Below the pieces are notes generated by a model. It worked only from the letters and a program-made list of their open reading frames with translations. It did not search any database and was not told the origin of the DNA. The translations under genes and the position numbers were made by a program. Below, piece by piece: positions 7,141 through 15,404 of a DNA stretch of 64,000 nt. Numbering within the stretch: the first letter of the stretch is position 1; each line of letters opens with the position of its first letter. Source of the stretch: Paenibacillus_AR mesotrionivorans (GTDB taxonomy: Bacteria; Bacillota; Bacilli; Paenibacillales; NBRC-103111); contig NZ_JBJURJ010000026.1 of NCBI RefSeq assembly GCF_046098205.1, positions 1 through 64,000 on the forward strand, read 5' to 3'.

Positions 7141-8130
7141 TTGTCGTTTGATTCTATACCGGGACAGTTCCGGGCCAAGCGGATGCTCGTCAACAGCCTC
7201 CGTACCGGGAAGCTGTCCCATGCTTACATTTTCTCCGGGCCTTCGGGCTCCGGCAAGAAGGAAATGGCCGTGACTCTGGCTCAAGCGGTGTTCTGCACCG
7301 CCAGAGAGGATGACGCCTGCGGGGATTGTGTGGAGTGCCGCAAGGTGGCCCACGGCAACCATCCCAATCTGATTCTGATAGAGCCCGAAGGGGCCAGCGT
7401 GAAGATCGACCAGATCCGGGAGCTGCAGCGGGAGCTGGGCTACCGTCTGTCCGGCGGCGCGAAGAAGATCTATGTGATTGAACAAGCGGACCGGATGACA
7501 GTCCAAGCGGCCAACAGCCTTCTCAAGTTTCTGGAAGAGCCGGGGACCGATATCATGGCCATTCTGATTACGGAAAACGGACATGCTCTCCTGCCTACCA
7601 TCCAGTCCAGGGCCCAATGGATACCCTTTGTTCCGTTGGCTGCCCCCGAAATTGTGGAGGTGCTTCACCGGCGGGAAGGGCTTCCGCTGGAGCTGGTGCT
7701 GCCTGCCGCCCATGTGGCGGGAGGAGTAGAGGCCGCGCGGGAATTTATCCAATCAAAGGAGTTTGCAGAAGCGCGAAATGTAATGATACAATTGGCTAAG
7801 GAGGCGCTTTTCCGCTTCCCTCATGTGCTCATTACAGCGCAGCAGGCCGTGTTTAAGTCCGATATGGCGGATCGACTTCCTCTTATTCTGGACCTGTGGC
7901 TGCTTCTGCTGAAAGATATGCTTCACCTTCAGAACGGCCGCCGGGAAGATGTGGTGTTTGCCGATCAAACCGATTGGACCTATAAGGAAGCCATGCGTTT
8001 GCCCTTGCGGTATTGGGTGCATGCCATGGAGCTCCTGATCGAGCTTCAGAAGAAGCTGCGCACCACGGCGAATGCCCAGCTGGCCTTGGAGCAGGCCATT
8101 ATCGGAATGCAGGACCGGCCTGCAAGCTAA
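7141..8130 (+). CDS. holB: DNA polymerase III delta' subunit
   Basis: A 329-residue clamp-loader subunit that helps load the DnaN beta clamp. It has an AAA+ Walker A region GPSGSGKKE (residues ~32-40; Lys replaces the usual Thr/Ser after the lysine, in keeping with delta' subunits that need not hydrolyse ATP) and a four-cysteine zinc module (C-x8-C-x2-C region, CGDCVEC). A sensor region (TIQSRAQWIPF) contains the SRA/SRC-type arginine motif. Translation starts at TTG after GGAAGGAGGGAGG. The yaaR-holB-ricT-yabA neighbourhood is conserved. Confidence 0.93.
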   Translation: MSFDSIPGQFRAKRMLVNSLRTGKLSHAYIFSGPSGSGKKEMAVTLAQAVFCTAREDDACGDCVECRKVAHGNHPNLILIEPEGASVKIDQIRELQRELGYRLSGGAKKIYVIEQADRMTVQAANSLLKFLEEPGTDIMAILITENGHALLPTIQSRAQWIPFVPLAAPEIVEVLHRREGLPLELVLPAAHVAGGVEAAREFIQSKEFAEARNVMIQLAKEALFRFPHVLITAQQAVFKSDMADRLPLILDLWLLLLKDMLHLQNGRREDVVFADQTDWTYKEAMRLPLRYWVHAMELLIELQKKLRTTANAQLALEQAIIGMQDRPAS

Positions 8131-8171
8131 TGCCTTGAATAAAGGTTAACATAGATTGGAGGGAGAAAACT

Positions 8172-8978
8172 TTGTATTGCGTTGTGGGCGTCCGCTTCAA
8201 GAAGGCGGGGAAGGTGTTTTACTTTGACCCCATTGACTTGCCTGTTCAAAAAGACAGCAGTGTGATTGTGGATACGGCACGGGGATTGGAATACGGCAAG
8301 GTCGTCATCGGAAAGCGTGATGTGCCCGAAAGCGATGTGGTGCTTCCCTTGAAGAGGGTCATCCGGATCGCGGACGACAATGATGCCCGGGTGGTGGATA
8401 ATAATAAGGCCGCCGCCAAGGAAGCCTTCGGCATCTGCCAGGAGAAGATCAAGGACCACGGGCTGAAGATGAAGCTGGTGGACGTTGAATATACCTTTGA
8501 CCGGAATAAGGTCATCTTTTATTTTACAGCAGAGGGCCGGGTGGATTTCCGGGAGCTGGTGAAGGATCTGGCCAGTATCTTCCGCACCCGCATTGAGCTC
8601 CGGCAGATCGGAGTCCGGGATGAAGCCAAGCTGTTGGGTGGAATCGGGCCGTGCGGCCGCATTCTGTGCTGCTCCTCCTTCCTGGGGGATTTCGATCCCG
8701 TCTCCATTAAGATGGCCAAGGATCAGAACCTCAGCCTGAATCCCACCAAAATTTCCGGATTATGCGGCAGGCTGATGTGCTGTCTGAAATACGAGCATGA
8801 CAATTATGAAAGCGGCAAAACCGAGCTGCCTAAGGTTGGGCGTATCGTAATTACCACCATGGGGCAGGCCAAGGTGGTGAGCCTGAATGTGGAGAGCCGG
8901 ATGGTAAAGGTTCAGCTGTTTGAGCAGAATAACCGGGTAGTGGAGCTCCCGGGGGATGATGTAGCGGAGCAGGAGTAA
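8172..8978 (+). CDS. ricT: RicT (YaaT), PSP1-domain regulator
   Basis: A 268-residue PSP1-domain protein. The N-terminal part has GVRFKKAGKVFYFDP and the core has IELRQIGVRDEAKLLGGIG. Conserved cysteine pairs CGRILCC and CGRLMCC, about 37 residues apart, are those proposed to ligate iron-sulfur clusters in the RicA-RicF-RicT complex. In B. subtilis this complex assists RNase Y mRNA maturation and phosphorylation of Spo0A, affecting sporulation, competence and biofilm. A TTG start follows GGAGGGAG. It lies between holB and yabA as in B. subtilis. Confidence 0.94.
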   Translation: MYCVVGVRFKKAGKVFYFDPIDLPVQKDSSVIVDTARGLEYGKVVIGKRDVPESDVVLPLKRVIRIADDNDARVVDNNKAAAKEAFGICQEKIKDHGLKMKLVDVEYTFDRNKVIFYFTAEGRVDFRELVKDLASIFRTRIELRQIGVRDEAKLLGGIGPCGRILCCSSFLGDFDPVSIKMAKDQNLSLNPTKISGLCGRLMCCLKYEHDNYESGKTELPKVGRIVITTMGQAKVVSLNVESRMVKVQLFEQNNRVVELPGDDVAEQE

Positions 8979-9006
8979 TTTGAAGGCTCACCTGAGGTGA
9001 CAACCG

Positions 9007-9360
9007 TTGGAGAAAAAGGAAATTTTCACACAGATTGAAGCCATGGAAGAACAAATGGGCACCATGTATGCGGATTTGAGCAGGCTGAAGACCATTGTGG
9101 TGGAGCTTCTGGAGGAAAACCAGCGGCTTCAGATGGAGAATGAGCGGCTCTTGCGTCTGATACGTGAGGATCAATACCCGGAACCGACTATGGAGCCTGA
9201 CGCCGAGCCCGCCAAGCCGGAGGGTCTGTCCCTGACCCGGGAAGGTTATGAGAATCTGGCCCGGCTTTATCATGAAGGCTTTCACATATGCAATGTTTAT
9301 TATGGACATTTGCGTACCGAAGGCGACTGCCTGTTTTGTATGTCATTCCTGAATAAATAA
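9007..9360 (+). CDS. yabA: Replication initiation control protein YabA
   Basis: A 117-residue protein with an N-terminal coiled coil (about residues 1-55, Leu/Glu-rich, forming a tetramer in the family) and a C-terminal zinc-binding domain ending HICN...CLFC. YabA bridges DnaA and DnaN to restrain replication initiation. The TTG start has a GAGGTGA ribosome site ~8 nt upstream. It ends 94 nt before trmN6. Confidence 0.92.
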   Translation: MEKKEIFTQIEAMEEQMGTMYADLSRLKTIVVELLEENQRLQMENERLLRLIREDQYPEPTMEPDAEPAKPEGLSLTREGYENLARLYHEGFHICNVYYGHLRTEGDCLFCMSFLNK

Positions 9361-9454
9361 TATTGATGGCGCATGAGATGAACGAGGCCAGCCGCGACAT
9401 GAGCGGCTGGCCTTATGAGCACTTGGGCGGCACAGAGGAGTCCAGAGAACAGAT

Positions 9455-10222
9455 ATGCTTTTGCCTCACGAACGAGCGGATGATTTACTCCGTAATAACT
9501 TGAAGATCATCCAAGCGGATGATGTATTTTCCTTTTCCATGGATGCGGTGCTCTTGGCACGCTTCTGCTCGGTGCCTCCCCGGGGCCGGGTGATGGATCT
9601 GTGCACCGGCAACGGCGTTATCCCCATGCTGCTGTCCACCCGCACCCAAGCGGAGATTTGGGGGCTGGAGATTCAGGAGCGGCTGGCCGACATGGCAGCC
9701 CGGAGTGTCCGTCTGAATGGTTTGGAGGAGCGGGTTCATATCGAGCAGGGAGACCTGAAGGAATACCGGAGCCGGGAAGCAGGTTTGTTCGACCTGGTGA
9801 CGGTGAACCCCCCGTATCTCCCCGTAAGCGCAGGAGAGCAAAACGGGAATGTCCATTTTGCCGCCGCCCGCCATGAAATCTTCTGTACCCTGGAGGATGT
9901 GCTGCAGACCTGCAGCCGGCTCACCCGATTCGGCGGTAAGGTGGCCATGGTCCATCGGCCCGGAAGGCTTACCGACATCCTGGAAGGGATGCGGAAGGCA
10001 GGTTTGGAACCCAAACGTCTCCGTTTTGTCCACCCCAAAGCGGAGGAAGAGGCCAATATGGTACTGGTGGAGGGCATCAGGGGAGGCAAGCCGGATTTGC
10101 GGCTGCTTCCGCCCCTGGTGGTCTACGGCCCGGACGGGCAATATAGCGCGGAGCTGATGGAGGTTTATTATGGTTCAGCCGATAGCCTCCGGGTAGAGAA
10201 TAAGGAGAGGGTGTCGGAATGA
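9455..10222 (+). CDS. trmN6: tRNA1(Val) A37 N6-methyltransferase family (YabB/TrmN6)
   Basis: A 255-residue class I SAM-dependent methyltransferase. It has the SAM-binding motif VMDLCTGNGVIPM (about residues 46-58), an acidic GLEIQE strand end and the catalytic NPPY tetrapeptide typical of amino-N6 methyltransferases, here in VTVNPPYLPV. Homologues methylate adenosine 37 of tRNA. In B. subtilis the small GIY-YIG gene yazA lies between yabB and yabC; it is absent here, and this gene overlaps rsmI by 4 nt, implying translational coupling. Confidence 0.88.
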   Translation: MLLPHERADDLLRNNLKIIQADDVFSFSMDAVLLARFCSVPPRGRVMDLCTGNGVIPMLLSTRTQAEIWGLEIQERLADMAARSVRLNGLEERVHIEQGDLKEYRSREAGLFDLVTVNPPYLPVSAGEQNGNVHFAAARHEIFCTLEDVLQTCSRLTRFGGKVAMVHRPGRLTDILEGMRKAGLEPKRLRFVHPKAEEEANMVLVEGIRGGKPDLRLLPPLVVYGPDGQYSAELMEVYYGSADSLRVENKERVSE

Positions 10223-11109
10223 ATATACAGCGGAGCTATTCGGCAGACCGCGGTGTCGGCGGAGCACTTTATCTGGTGGCCACACCCATCGGCAATCTGG
10301 AGGACATGACATTCCGGGCGGTGCGCATCCTGAAGGAGGCCGATATTATAGCGGCGGAGGATACCCGGCAGACCCGGAAGCTGTTGACCCACTTCGAGAT
10401 TGCGGGCAGGCTGGTCAGCTACCATGAGCATAATAAAATTCACAGCGGCCCTGAGCTGGTCCGTCTTCTCCAGGAAGGGCAGAGCATTGCCCTGGTCAGC
10501 GACGCCGGTTTGCCAGCCATATCTGATCCCGGAGCGGACTTGGTCCGTTTGGCCATTGAGGCGGATATTCCTGTAATACCTGTGCCGGGTGCTAATGCGG
10601 CGCTCTCTGCGCTGATTGCGTCAGGCCTGGACACCACCGGCTTCCGTTTTGCGGGCTTCCTGCCCCGGGACAAAAAAGGTCTGAGGGAAAAACTCTCCTC
10701 CCTTCAAGGGGTGAAGGAGACTCTGTTATTCTATGAATCTCCGCACCGGGTAGGCAAAACGCTGGAGGCAATGCTGCAAACCTGGGGCAACCGACAGGTG
10801 GTGCTGGCTCGGGAGCTGACTAAACGCTACGAGGAGTTTGCCCGGGGAACCCTGGAGGAAGCACTTAGCATGCTGGAGGCGGCTCCGCCCTTGGGTGAGT
10901 ATTGCCTGGTGGTAGAGGGAGCTTCTGCAGATGGGCCTGGGGAACATGACATGGCCGCTGAAGCAAGCTGGTGGAAGACTCTGTCGGCAGCAGAGCATGT
11001 GGAGCGGTATGAAGCCGACGGGCTCAGCCGCAAGGAGGCCATGAAGAAGGCAGCCGGGGACCGGGGCGTGTCCCGCCGGGATATCTATCAGGAGCTGCTG
11101 GAGGAATAA
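10219..11109 (+). CDS. rsmI: 16S rRNA (cytidine(1402)-2'-O)-methyltransferase
   Basis: A 296-residue tetrapyrrole-methylase-fold enzyme. LYLVATPIGNLEDMTFRA at the N-terminus, AEDTRQTRKLL, LVSDAGLPAISDPG and VPVPGANAALSALIASG are the family signatures of RsmI, which 2'-O-methylates C1402 in the ribosomal decoding centre. The ATG overlaps the trmN6 stop (ATGA), with a GGAGAGG ribosome site inside trmN6. A strong terminator begins one base after the stop codon. Confidence 0.95.
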   Translation: MNIQRSYSADRGVGGALYLVATPIGNLEDMTFRAVRILKEADIIAAEDTRQTRKLLTHFEIAGRLVSYHEHNKIHSGPELVRLLQEGQSIALVSDAGLPAISDPGADLVRLAIEADIPVIPVPGANAALSALIASGLDTTGFRFAGFLPRDKKGLREKLSSLQGVKETLLFYESPHRVGKTLEAMLQTWGNRQVVLARELTKRYEEFARGTLEEALSMLEAAPPLGEYCLVVEGASADGPGEHDMAAEASWWKTLSAAEHVERYEADGLSRKEAMKKAAGDRGVSRRDIYQELLEE

Positions 11110-11130
11110 GGGGGCATTCGCCCCCGTTTT
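11110..11130 (+). terminator. Terminator of the rsmI operon
   Basis: GGGGGC, a 4-nt ATTC loop and GCCCCC are followed by GTTTT immediately after rsmI. It is compact and GC-rich and probably ends the darA-rsmI transcript. Confidence 0.85.
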
Positions 11131-11171
11131 GGCTTATCTATTAGTAGGTTTGGGCAACAGGCCGGAGGACA

Positions 11172-11220
11172 AAAAATATCCCTCAACAACCACGCCGGCT
11201 TTGCGTAGGTTGTTCAGGGA
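11172..11220 (-). terminator. Terminator of abrB
   Basis: On the minus strand CCCTGAACAACC pairs with GGTTGTTGAGGG (one mismatch) around a 16-nt loop and is followed by ATATTTTTTG. It lies ~65 nt after the abrB stop. Confidence 0.75.
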
Positions 11221-11283
11221 CTAGAGGAGATATAAAAAGGTTAGAATTAACATTGGTTATGGATTTATTATACACTATAATTC

Positions 11284-11538
11284 CTATTTTGTCACAGGGT
11301 TAGGCATCTCAGTTAGGCAAACATTACAAACAATTTTTCCTTTAAAGTAGGCAACGTTCTCAGCATTGCCACAAAAGATGCAAGCAGGCTCGTATTTCTT
11401 GAGCATGATGCGCTCGCCATCTACATAAATTTCAAGAGCGTCCTTCTCGCCAATTCCCAAGGTGCGGCGAAGTTCGATCGGGATTACAACCCGGCCCAGC
11501 TCGTCCACTTTTCTTACAATACCAGTAGATTTCATCAT
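11284..11538 (-). CDS. abrB: Transition-state regulator AbrB with C-terminal CxxC/CxxC domain
   Basis: An 84-residue regulator whose N-terminal ~50 residues (MKSTGIVRKVDELGRVVIP and onward to LKKYEP) are the swapped-hairpin DNA-binding domain of AbrB, almost identical to B. subtilis AbrB. The C-terminal part differs from the B. subtilis multimerisation domain: CIFC and CNVC, 14 residues apart, look like a small zinc knuckle. AbrB represses stationary-phase genes such as spoVG during growth. The ATG at 11538 (MMKSTG) lies 11 nt after AGGAG; the next ATG is also possible. Spo0A boxes lie just downstream of its promoter, so relief by Spo0A~P is expected. Confidence 0.92.
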   Translation of the reverse strand: MMKSTGIVRKVDELGRVVIPIELRRTLGIGEKDALEIYVDGERIMLKKYEPACIFCGNAENVAYFKGKIVCNVCLTEMPNPVTK

Positions 11539-11579
11539 TGTATATGTTGCTCCTCTCAAATTTGGTGGCAGATTTTACA

Positions 11580-11637
11580 ATCGTCATCTTTCGACATCGC
11601 ACTTTATTATGATACCAACCATTCCCAAAATAGTCAA
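11580..11637 (-). promoter_or_regulatory. abrB promoter with tandem Spo0A boxes
   Basis: On the minus strand TTGACT (11632-11637), 17 nt and TATCAT (11609-11614) form a sigma-A promoter. About 12 nt downstream lie TGTCGAA (11590-11596), a perfect Spo0A box, and TGACGAT (11580-11586), one mismatch from TGNCGAA, spaced one helical turn apart. This is the arrangement by which Spo0A represses abrB in B. subtilis. Confidence 0.82.
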
Positions 11638-11859
11638 CTGTTTTTTTGTAAAAAAAGGTACTAAATTTTGGCTTATAAAATCCCATAACCCTGATAACAG
11701 TGGACTTTTTTCGAGTAATATTTTTGCCGGAAAAATCGAATAGTAATATTACTAGTTTTTAAGGAATATCCGTTCGGGACTAAAGGAGGTTGTTTGCGAC
11801 ATTTTTCGACAAGTGAAAAAGAGGACTTTTACCTCAATCCAATGAAGGGGGGCGCGGAC

Positions 11860-13143
11860 ATGTCAGGCAAACTGTCGGAAGAAAAGGTATTTAAGGATCC
11901 GGTACATAATTACATCTACGTCCAGGATGAAACCATATGGGAGCTGATTAATTCAGCAGAGTTTCAACGGCTTCGGAGGATCAGGCAGCTGGGCACGTCC
12001 TATCTGACCTTCCACGGGGCGGAGCACAGCCGGTTCTCCCATTCTCTCGGTGTGTATGAAATAACCCGGCGGATTATATCGCAATTCGAAAAAAGCGGAT
12101 TTTCCGATTGGCCGCGGGAGGAACGGTTATTATGCCTGTGTGCGGCACTGCTCCATGATTTGGGGCACGGCCCCTTTTCCCATTCCATCGAAAGGGCCTT
12201 TAATAGCGACCACGAGGAGTGGACTTGCCGGATTGTTCTGGGGGAAACCCAGGTGAACCGGATTCTGCGCAAGGCTGACCCGGAGCTTCCTGAGAAGATT
12301 GCCGCCGTTATCCGGAAAACCTACGAGAAAAAAATAGTGGTAAGCCTGATCTCCAGCCAGATGGATGCAGACCGGATGGATTATCTGCTGCGTGACGCGT
12401 ATTATACCGGTGTGGATTACGGCACCTTCGATCTGGAGCGGATTCTGCGGATGGTCCGCCCCCATAAGGGACATATTGTGGTGAAGGAGAGCGGCATGCA
12501 CGCGGTGGAGGATTACCTGATGTCCCGCTATCAGATGTATTGGCAGGTCTACTTTCACCCTGTCACCCGGAGCGGGGAAATTCTGCTATCCAAAATATTC
12601 GACCGGGCGCGAGTATTATATGGGGGTGCGCATACTTTTTCCTTCCTGAATGATACGCTGCGCCGGCTGTTCGACCATTCCATGACGGTCAACGATTATC
12701 TGCACCTGGATGAAGCGCTGATGCAGGTGGCCTTTATGCAGTGGACCAAGGATTCCGATCCGGTGCTGGCTGATTTATGCGGCCGTTTCCTGGATAGGCG
12801 GCTCCTGAAATATGTGCCTCTGGAGGAAAGCGAGATCCCGCTTACCCGGGGGGTGCGGGACTGCCTGTTGAAGGTGGGGCTTGATCCGGATTATTATATG
12901 TATCTCGATTTTCCGGCGGATCTTCCGTATGATGTATATAAACCCGGCGAGGTGGAGGAGAAGCTTCCGATTCTGCTGCTGGATGCCCGAGACCAGCTAT
13001 TCGAAATCTCCAGCCGCTCGGAAATTGTCCGCTCCATCAGCGGCATCCGCCAAGGGCAGCATCACATTTATTTCCCGGAGGAGCTGCTGGCGGCGGAATC
13101 CATGCCCGACGAGCTGTGGCAGCTGCTGCAGAAGCGATCGTAG
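11860..13143 (+). CDS. HD-domain phosphohydrolase (YwfO/dNTPase-like)
   Basis: From the ATG at 11860 this is a 427-residue HD-superfamily enzyme. KVFKDPVHNYIYVQD and FQRLRRIRQLGTSYLTFHGAEHSRFSHSLGV open the family core; the metal-binding HD pair is in ALLHDLGHGPFSHSIE, with a further SSQMDADRMDYLLRDAYYTGVDYG segment. This matches the YwfO/EF1143 group related to SAMHD1-type dNTP triphosphohydrolases, so nucleotide hydrolysis is likely but not proven. Two starts are plausible: TTG at 11794 behind a perfect AAAGGAGG at short spacing, or ATG at 11860 behind AAGGGGGG. It occupies the abrB-tatD interval where B. subtilis has metS. Confidence 0.87.
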   Translation: MSGKLSEEKVFKDPVHNYIYVQDETIWELINSAEFQRLRRIRQLGTSYLTFHGAEHSRFSHSLGVYEITRRIISQFEKSGFSDWPREERLLCLCAALLHDLGHGPFSHSIERAFNSDHEEWTCRIVLGETQVNRILRKADPELPEKIAAVIRKTYEKKIVVSLISSQMDADRMDYLLRDAYYTGVDYGTFDLERILRMVRPHKGHIVVKESGMHAVEDYLMSRYQMYWQVYFHPVTRSGEILLSKIFDRARVLYGGAHTFSFLNDTLRRLFDHSMTVNDYLHLDEALMQVAFMQWTKDSDPVLADLCGRFLDRRLLKYVPLEESEIPLTRGVRDCLLKVGLDPDYYMYLDFPADLPYDVYKPGEVEEKLPILLLDARDQLFEISSRSEIVRSISGIRQGQHHIYFPEELLAAESMPDELWQLLQKRS

Positions 13144-13197
13144 CCGCTTCTCCCATTAAAAACGTCAAGAATGCAACCGCAGAAAAGAGGTACAAGC

Positions 13198-13965
13198 ATG
13201 TTTACCGACACACACACCCATATGGACAGTCCGTCCTTTCAGGAAGACCGGCATGAGGCGCTGATGCGGGCATATGAAGCCGGCGTCACCCGGATTGTGA
13301 ATGTGGGCTTTAACCGTGAAACCATTCCCACTACTCTGGAGCTGTCCCGGACGTATGATTTTGTCTATGCGGTGCTGGGCTGGCACCCCCAGGATGCCAA
13401 GGATATGACACCGGAGGACCTGGAGGAGCTGGAGGAGCTGCTGAAGCTTCCCAAGGTGGTGGCTCTGGGCGAAATCGGCCTGGATTATTATTGGGACACC
13501 TCCCCCAAGGATGTGCAGGCTCGGGTTTTCCGGGAGCAGATCCGGCTGGCTAAGAAGCTGGGCAAGCCCATTGTTATCCATAACCGGGATGCCCATCAGG
13601 ATATTCTGGAGATTCTGAAGGAGGAAAAAGCGGCAGAGGTAGGCGGCATCATGCATTGTTTCTCCGGCAGCTGGGAAACGGCAAAAATGTGCCTGGACAT
13701 GAACTTCCATATTTCCTTCGGAGGACCGGTTTCCTTCAAGAATGCCAAGCAGCCCAAAGAGGTGCTGGCCCGGGTTCCCCTGGACCGTTTGCTCCTGGAA
13801 ACGGATGCCCCGTATCTGACCCCACATCCTTTCCGCGGGAAGCGAAACGAAACCGGATATGTGCGTTATGTGGCAGAGGCAGCTGCCGAAATCCGCGGGA
13901 TGTCCGTAGAGGAAATCGCCCGGATTACCACCGAAAATGCGGTTAAGCTGCTGGGCCTGAAATGA
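13198..13965 (+). CDS. tatD: TatD family metal-dependent deoxyribonuclease
   Basis: A 255-residue TIM-barrel hydrolase. The HTHMD metal motif is near the N-terminus (FTDTHTHMDS), the metal-bridging Glu is in VVALGEIGLDYYWD, the VIHNRDAHQD and GGIMHCFSGSWE motifs supply histidine ligands, and the final Asp is in LLLETDAPYLTPHPFRGKRNE. TatD enzymes are 3'-5' exonucleases in DNA repair. The ATG follows AGAGGT. No T-rich terminator is visible in the ~200-nt gap to ecsB, which contains only short inverted segments. Confidence 0.94.
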   Translation: MFTDTHTHMDSPSFQEDRHEALMRAYEAGVTRIVNVGFNRETIPTTLELSRTYDFVYAVLGWHPQDAKDMTPEDLEELEELLKLPKVVALGEIGLDYYWDTSPKDVQARVFREQIRLAKKLGKPIVIHNRDAHQDILEILKEEKAAEVGGIMHCFSGSWETAKMCLDMNFHISFGGPVSFKNAKQPKEVLARVPLDRLLLETDAPYLTPHPFRGKRNETGYVRYVAEAAAEIRGMSVEEIARITTENAVKLLGLK

Positions 13966-14160
13966 CCGTTTATAAGTTTACATTATAATAGAAGAAACGG
14001 GTTAGGAGCAGGTCTTAAATGGGCTTGGAAACCCGCTGAATACAAGGCTTTATGGGGGAAAAATATGCGCGCCGCCGGGGAGCGGGATTTCCCGGTGGTT
14101 CCGTTCTGTTTTGAGCGTGAAGAAGGGCGTAAATTGTCTGTAATGTGAAGTTAATCGTAG

Positions 14161-14198
14161 AAAAAAACATGCCGGAGGACTCAGTCCCCGGCATGTTT
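14161..14198 (-). terminator. Terminator of ecsAB, overlapping the ecsB stop
   Basis: On the minus strand AAACATGCCGGGGAC and its complement ending CATGTT flank a small loop and run into TTTTTTTC. The last codons and the stop of ecsB lie within the 5' arm and loop of the hairpin. Confidence 0.8.
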
Positions 14199-15404
14199 GA
14201 TTTTCCGGGGAAGCGACACCCGTGTGAAGTAGAGGATAACCAGAAAACCCGCCGCTACAGCTGCCAAGGCCTCCAGCCTGCCGCTGCCGTGAAAGCCAAT
14301 AAGCGCAGCTCCCATTGCTATGTTGGAGAAGAGCAGTGCGGCTTCGCAGATGCGGGACACTGCCTTGACTCTGCGTTCCGCATCCAGCGGATACAGCTCC
14401 AGCCAGAAGCTGTACCGGTGGCTCTGGGCCAACGAGGACACTGTGGCGCAATTCATCACCAGCACAACCCCGTAAATGAGCAGAACCGCTGCCGTATGAT
14501 TCACGGCCAGGAACAACAGGATGGCTATCACGGAGGTGCGTACCAATATGGCATAATATTCTGAACGGATAAAGGTCTTGGCATACAGATACCGGTGTGT
14601 GTCCTCCTGCCGGAAGGGAATCCGAGAGGTGATCCCCCCGAGAAAACGTCTTGCCGCCGGTTTGGTTTTTAGCTTCGGCACATCGGCAAACCAGCTGTAG
14701 AAGGTGTAGTGACGCTTGAGGCTGATTTCCTCCCGGCGGATCAGATGCTCCCAGGCCACTCTGTGCCGGGGGAACGGCAGCACCACCAAGCTTTGCACTA
14801 CCGCCGCCAGAAGGAGTAGCAGCCATGCCTTCCCCGGGTTTTCCGTCAACAGGGCGAAGGGCAGGACCACCGCAGCCACCCAGCGGACGAGAGTCTCGGC
14901 GCTGCGGTTCAGCCGGTAGACCAGCCGGTCCGCCCGGAAGCGGCCCAACACCGCCAGCAGCTTGGCGGCCGCAAGATACAAGGCGGCATGTGCGAAGGGA
15001 AGCGCTGCCTCATCCGCACAAGCCAGATACAACGGCCAGACCAGGAGCAGCAGCAGGAGGGTGACCGCAGCTTGGAACACGAAGCTGTATACAATCGAGC
15101 TGGTCCACCAGCTGCGCAGCCTCGCTTCGGCCGGGGCCAGAAATACCATATCCGCCTGCTTCATGAAGGTGCGGATTCCGGTCATCCCCAGGGGCAGGGC
15201 CAGCAGGGGGGTGGTAAACCTCCAGTAGGGAAACGCCTCCGGAAGGCTCTGCAGAAACTTGCCGTAATAATAAGCGCCTATTATAAAGAACATTAATAAA
15301 AATCCGGCGAAGCCGCTGCGGGCGGCATAGCTGATATAGATGAAGCTCTCCTTCCAGAAAGCTGCCGCTCTTTTGCGCCACAGATCCGCGAAATCCTCCC
15401 TCAT
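14181..15404 (-). CDS. ecsB: ABC transporter permease EcsB
   Basis: A 407-residue polytopic membrane protein with membrane segments near residues 30-50, 60-80, 108-135, 170-200 and 300-400, and the EcsB-type core (DEAALPFA..., LIRREEISLKRHYTFYSWFADVPKLKTKPAARRFL). In B. subtilis EcsB partners EcsA and affects exoprotein secretion, competence and RasP-dependent intramembrane proteolysis; the exported substrate is unknown. Its start overlaps the ecsA stop by 4 nt. This pair is not in this position in B. subtilis, so it is an insertion relative to that order. Confidence 0.88.
   Translation of the reverse strand: MREDFADLWRKRAAAFWKESFIYISYAARSGFAGFLLMFFIIGAYYYGKFLQSLPEAFPYWRFTTPLLALPLGMTGIRTFMKQADMVFLAPAEARLRSWWTSSIVYSFVFQAAVTLLLLLLVWPLYLACADEAALPFAHAALYLAAAKLLAVLGRFRADRLVYRLNRSAETLVRWVAAVVLPFALLTENPGKAWLLLLLAAVVQSLVVLPFPRHRVAWEHLIRREEISLKRHYTFYSWFADVPKLKTKPAARRFLGGITSRIPFRQEDTHRYLYAKTFIRSEYYAILVRTSVIAILLFLAVNHTAAVLLIYGVVLVMNCATVSSLAQSHRYSFWLELYPLDAERRVKAVSRICEAALLFSNIAMGAALIGFHGSGRLEALAAVAAGFLVILYFTRVSLPRKIKHAGD

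Noticed and set aside
13966..14160. Possible small RNA or promoter after tatD (TATAAT near 13984)
   Set aside because: No suitable -35 element, no T-run terminator on the plus strand and no conserved structure were found; the inverted segments are too short to support an RNA gene.
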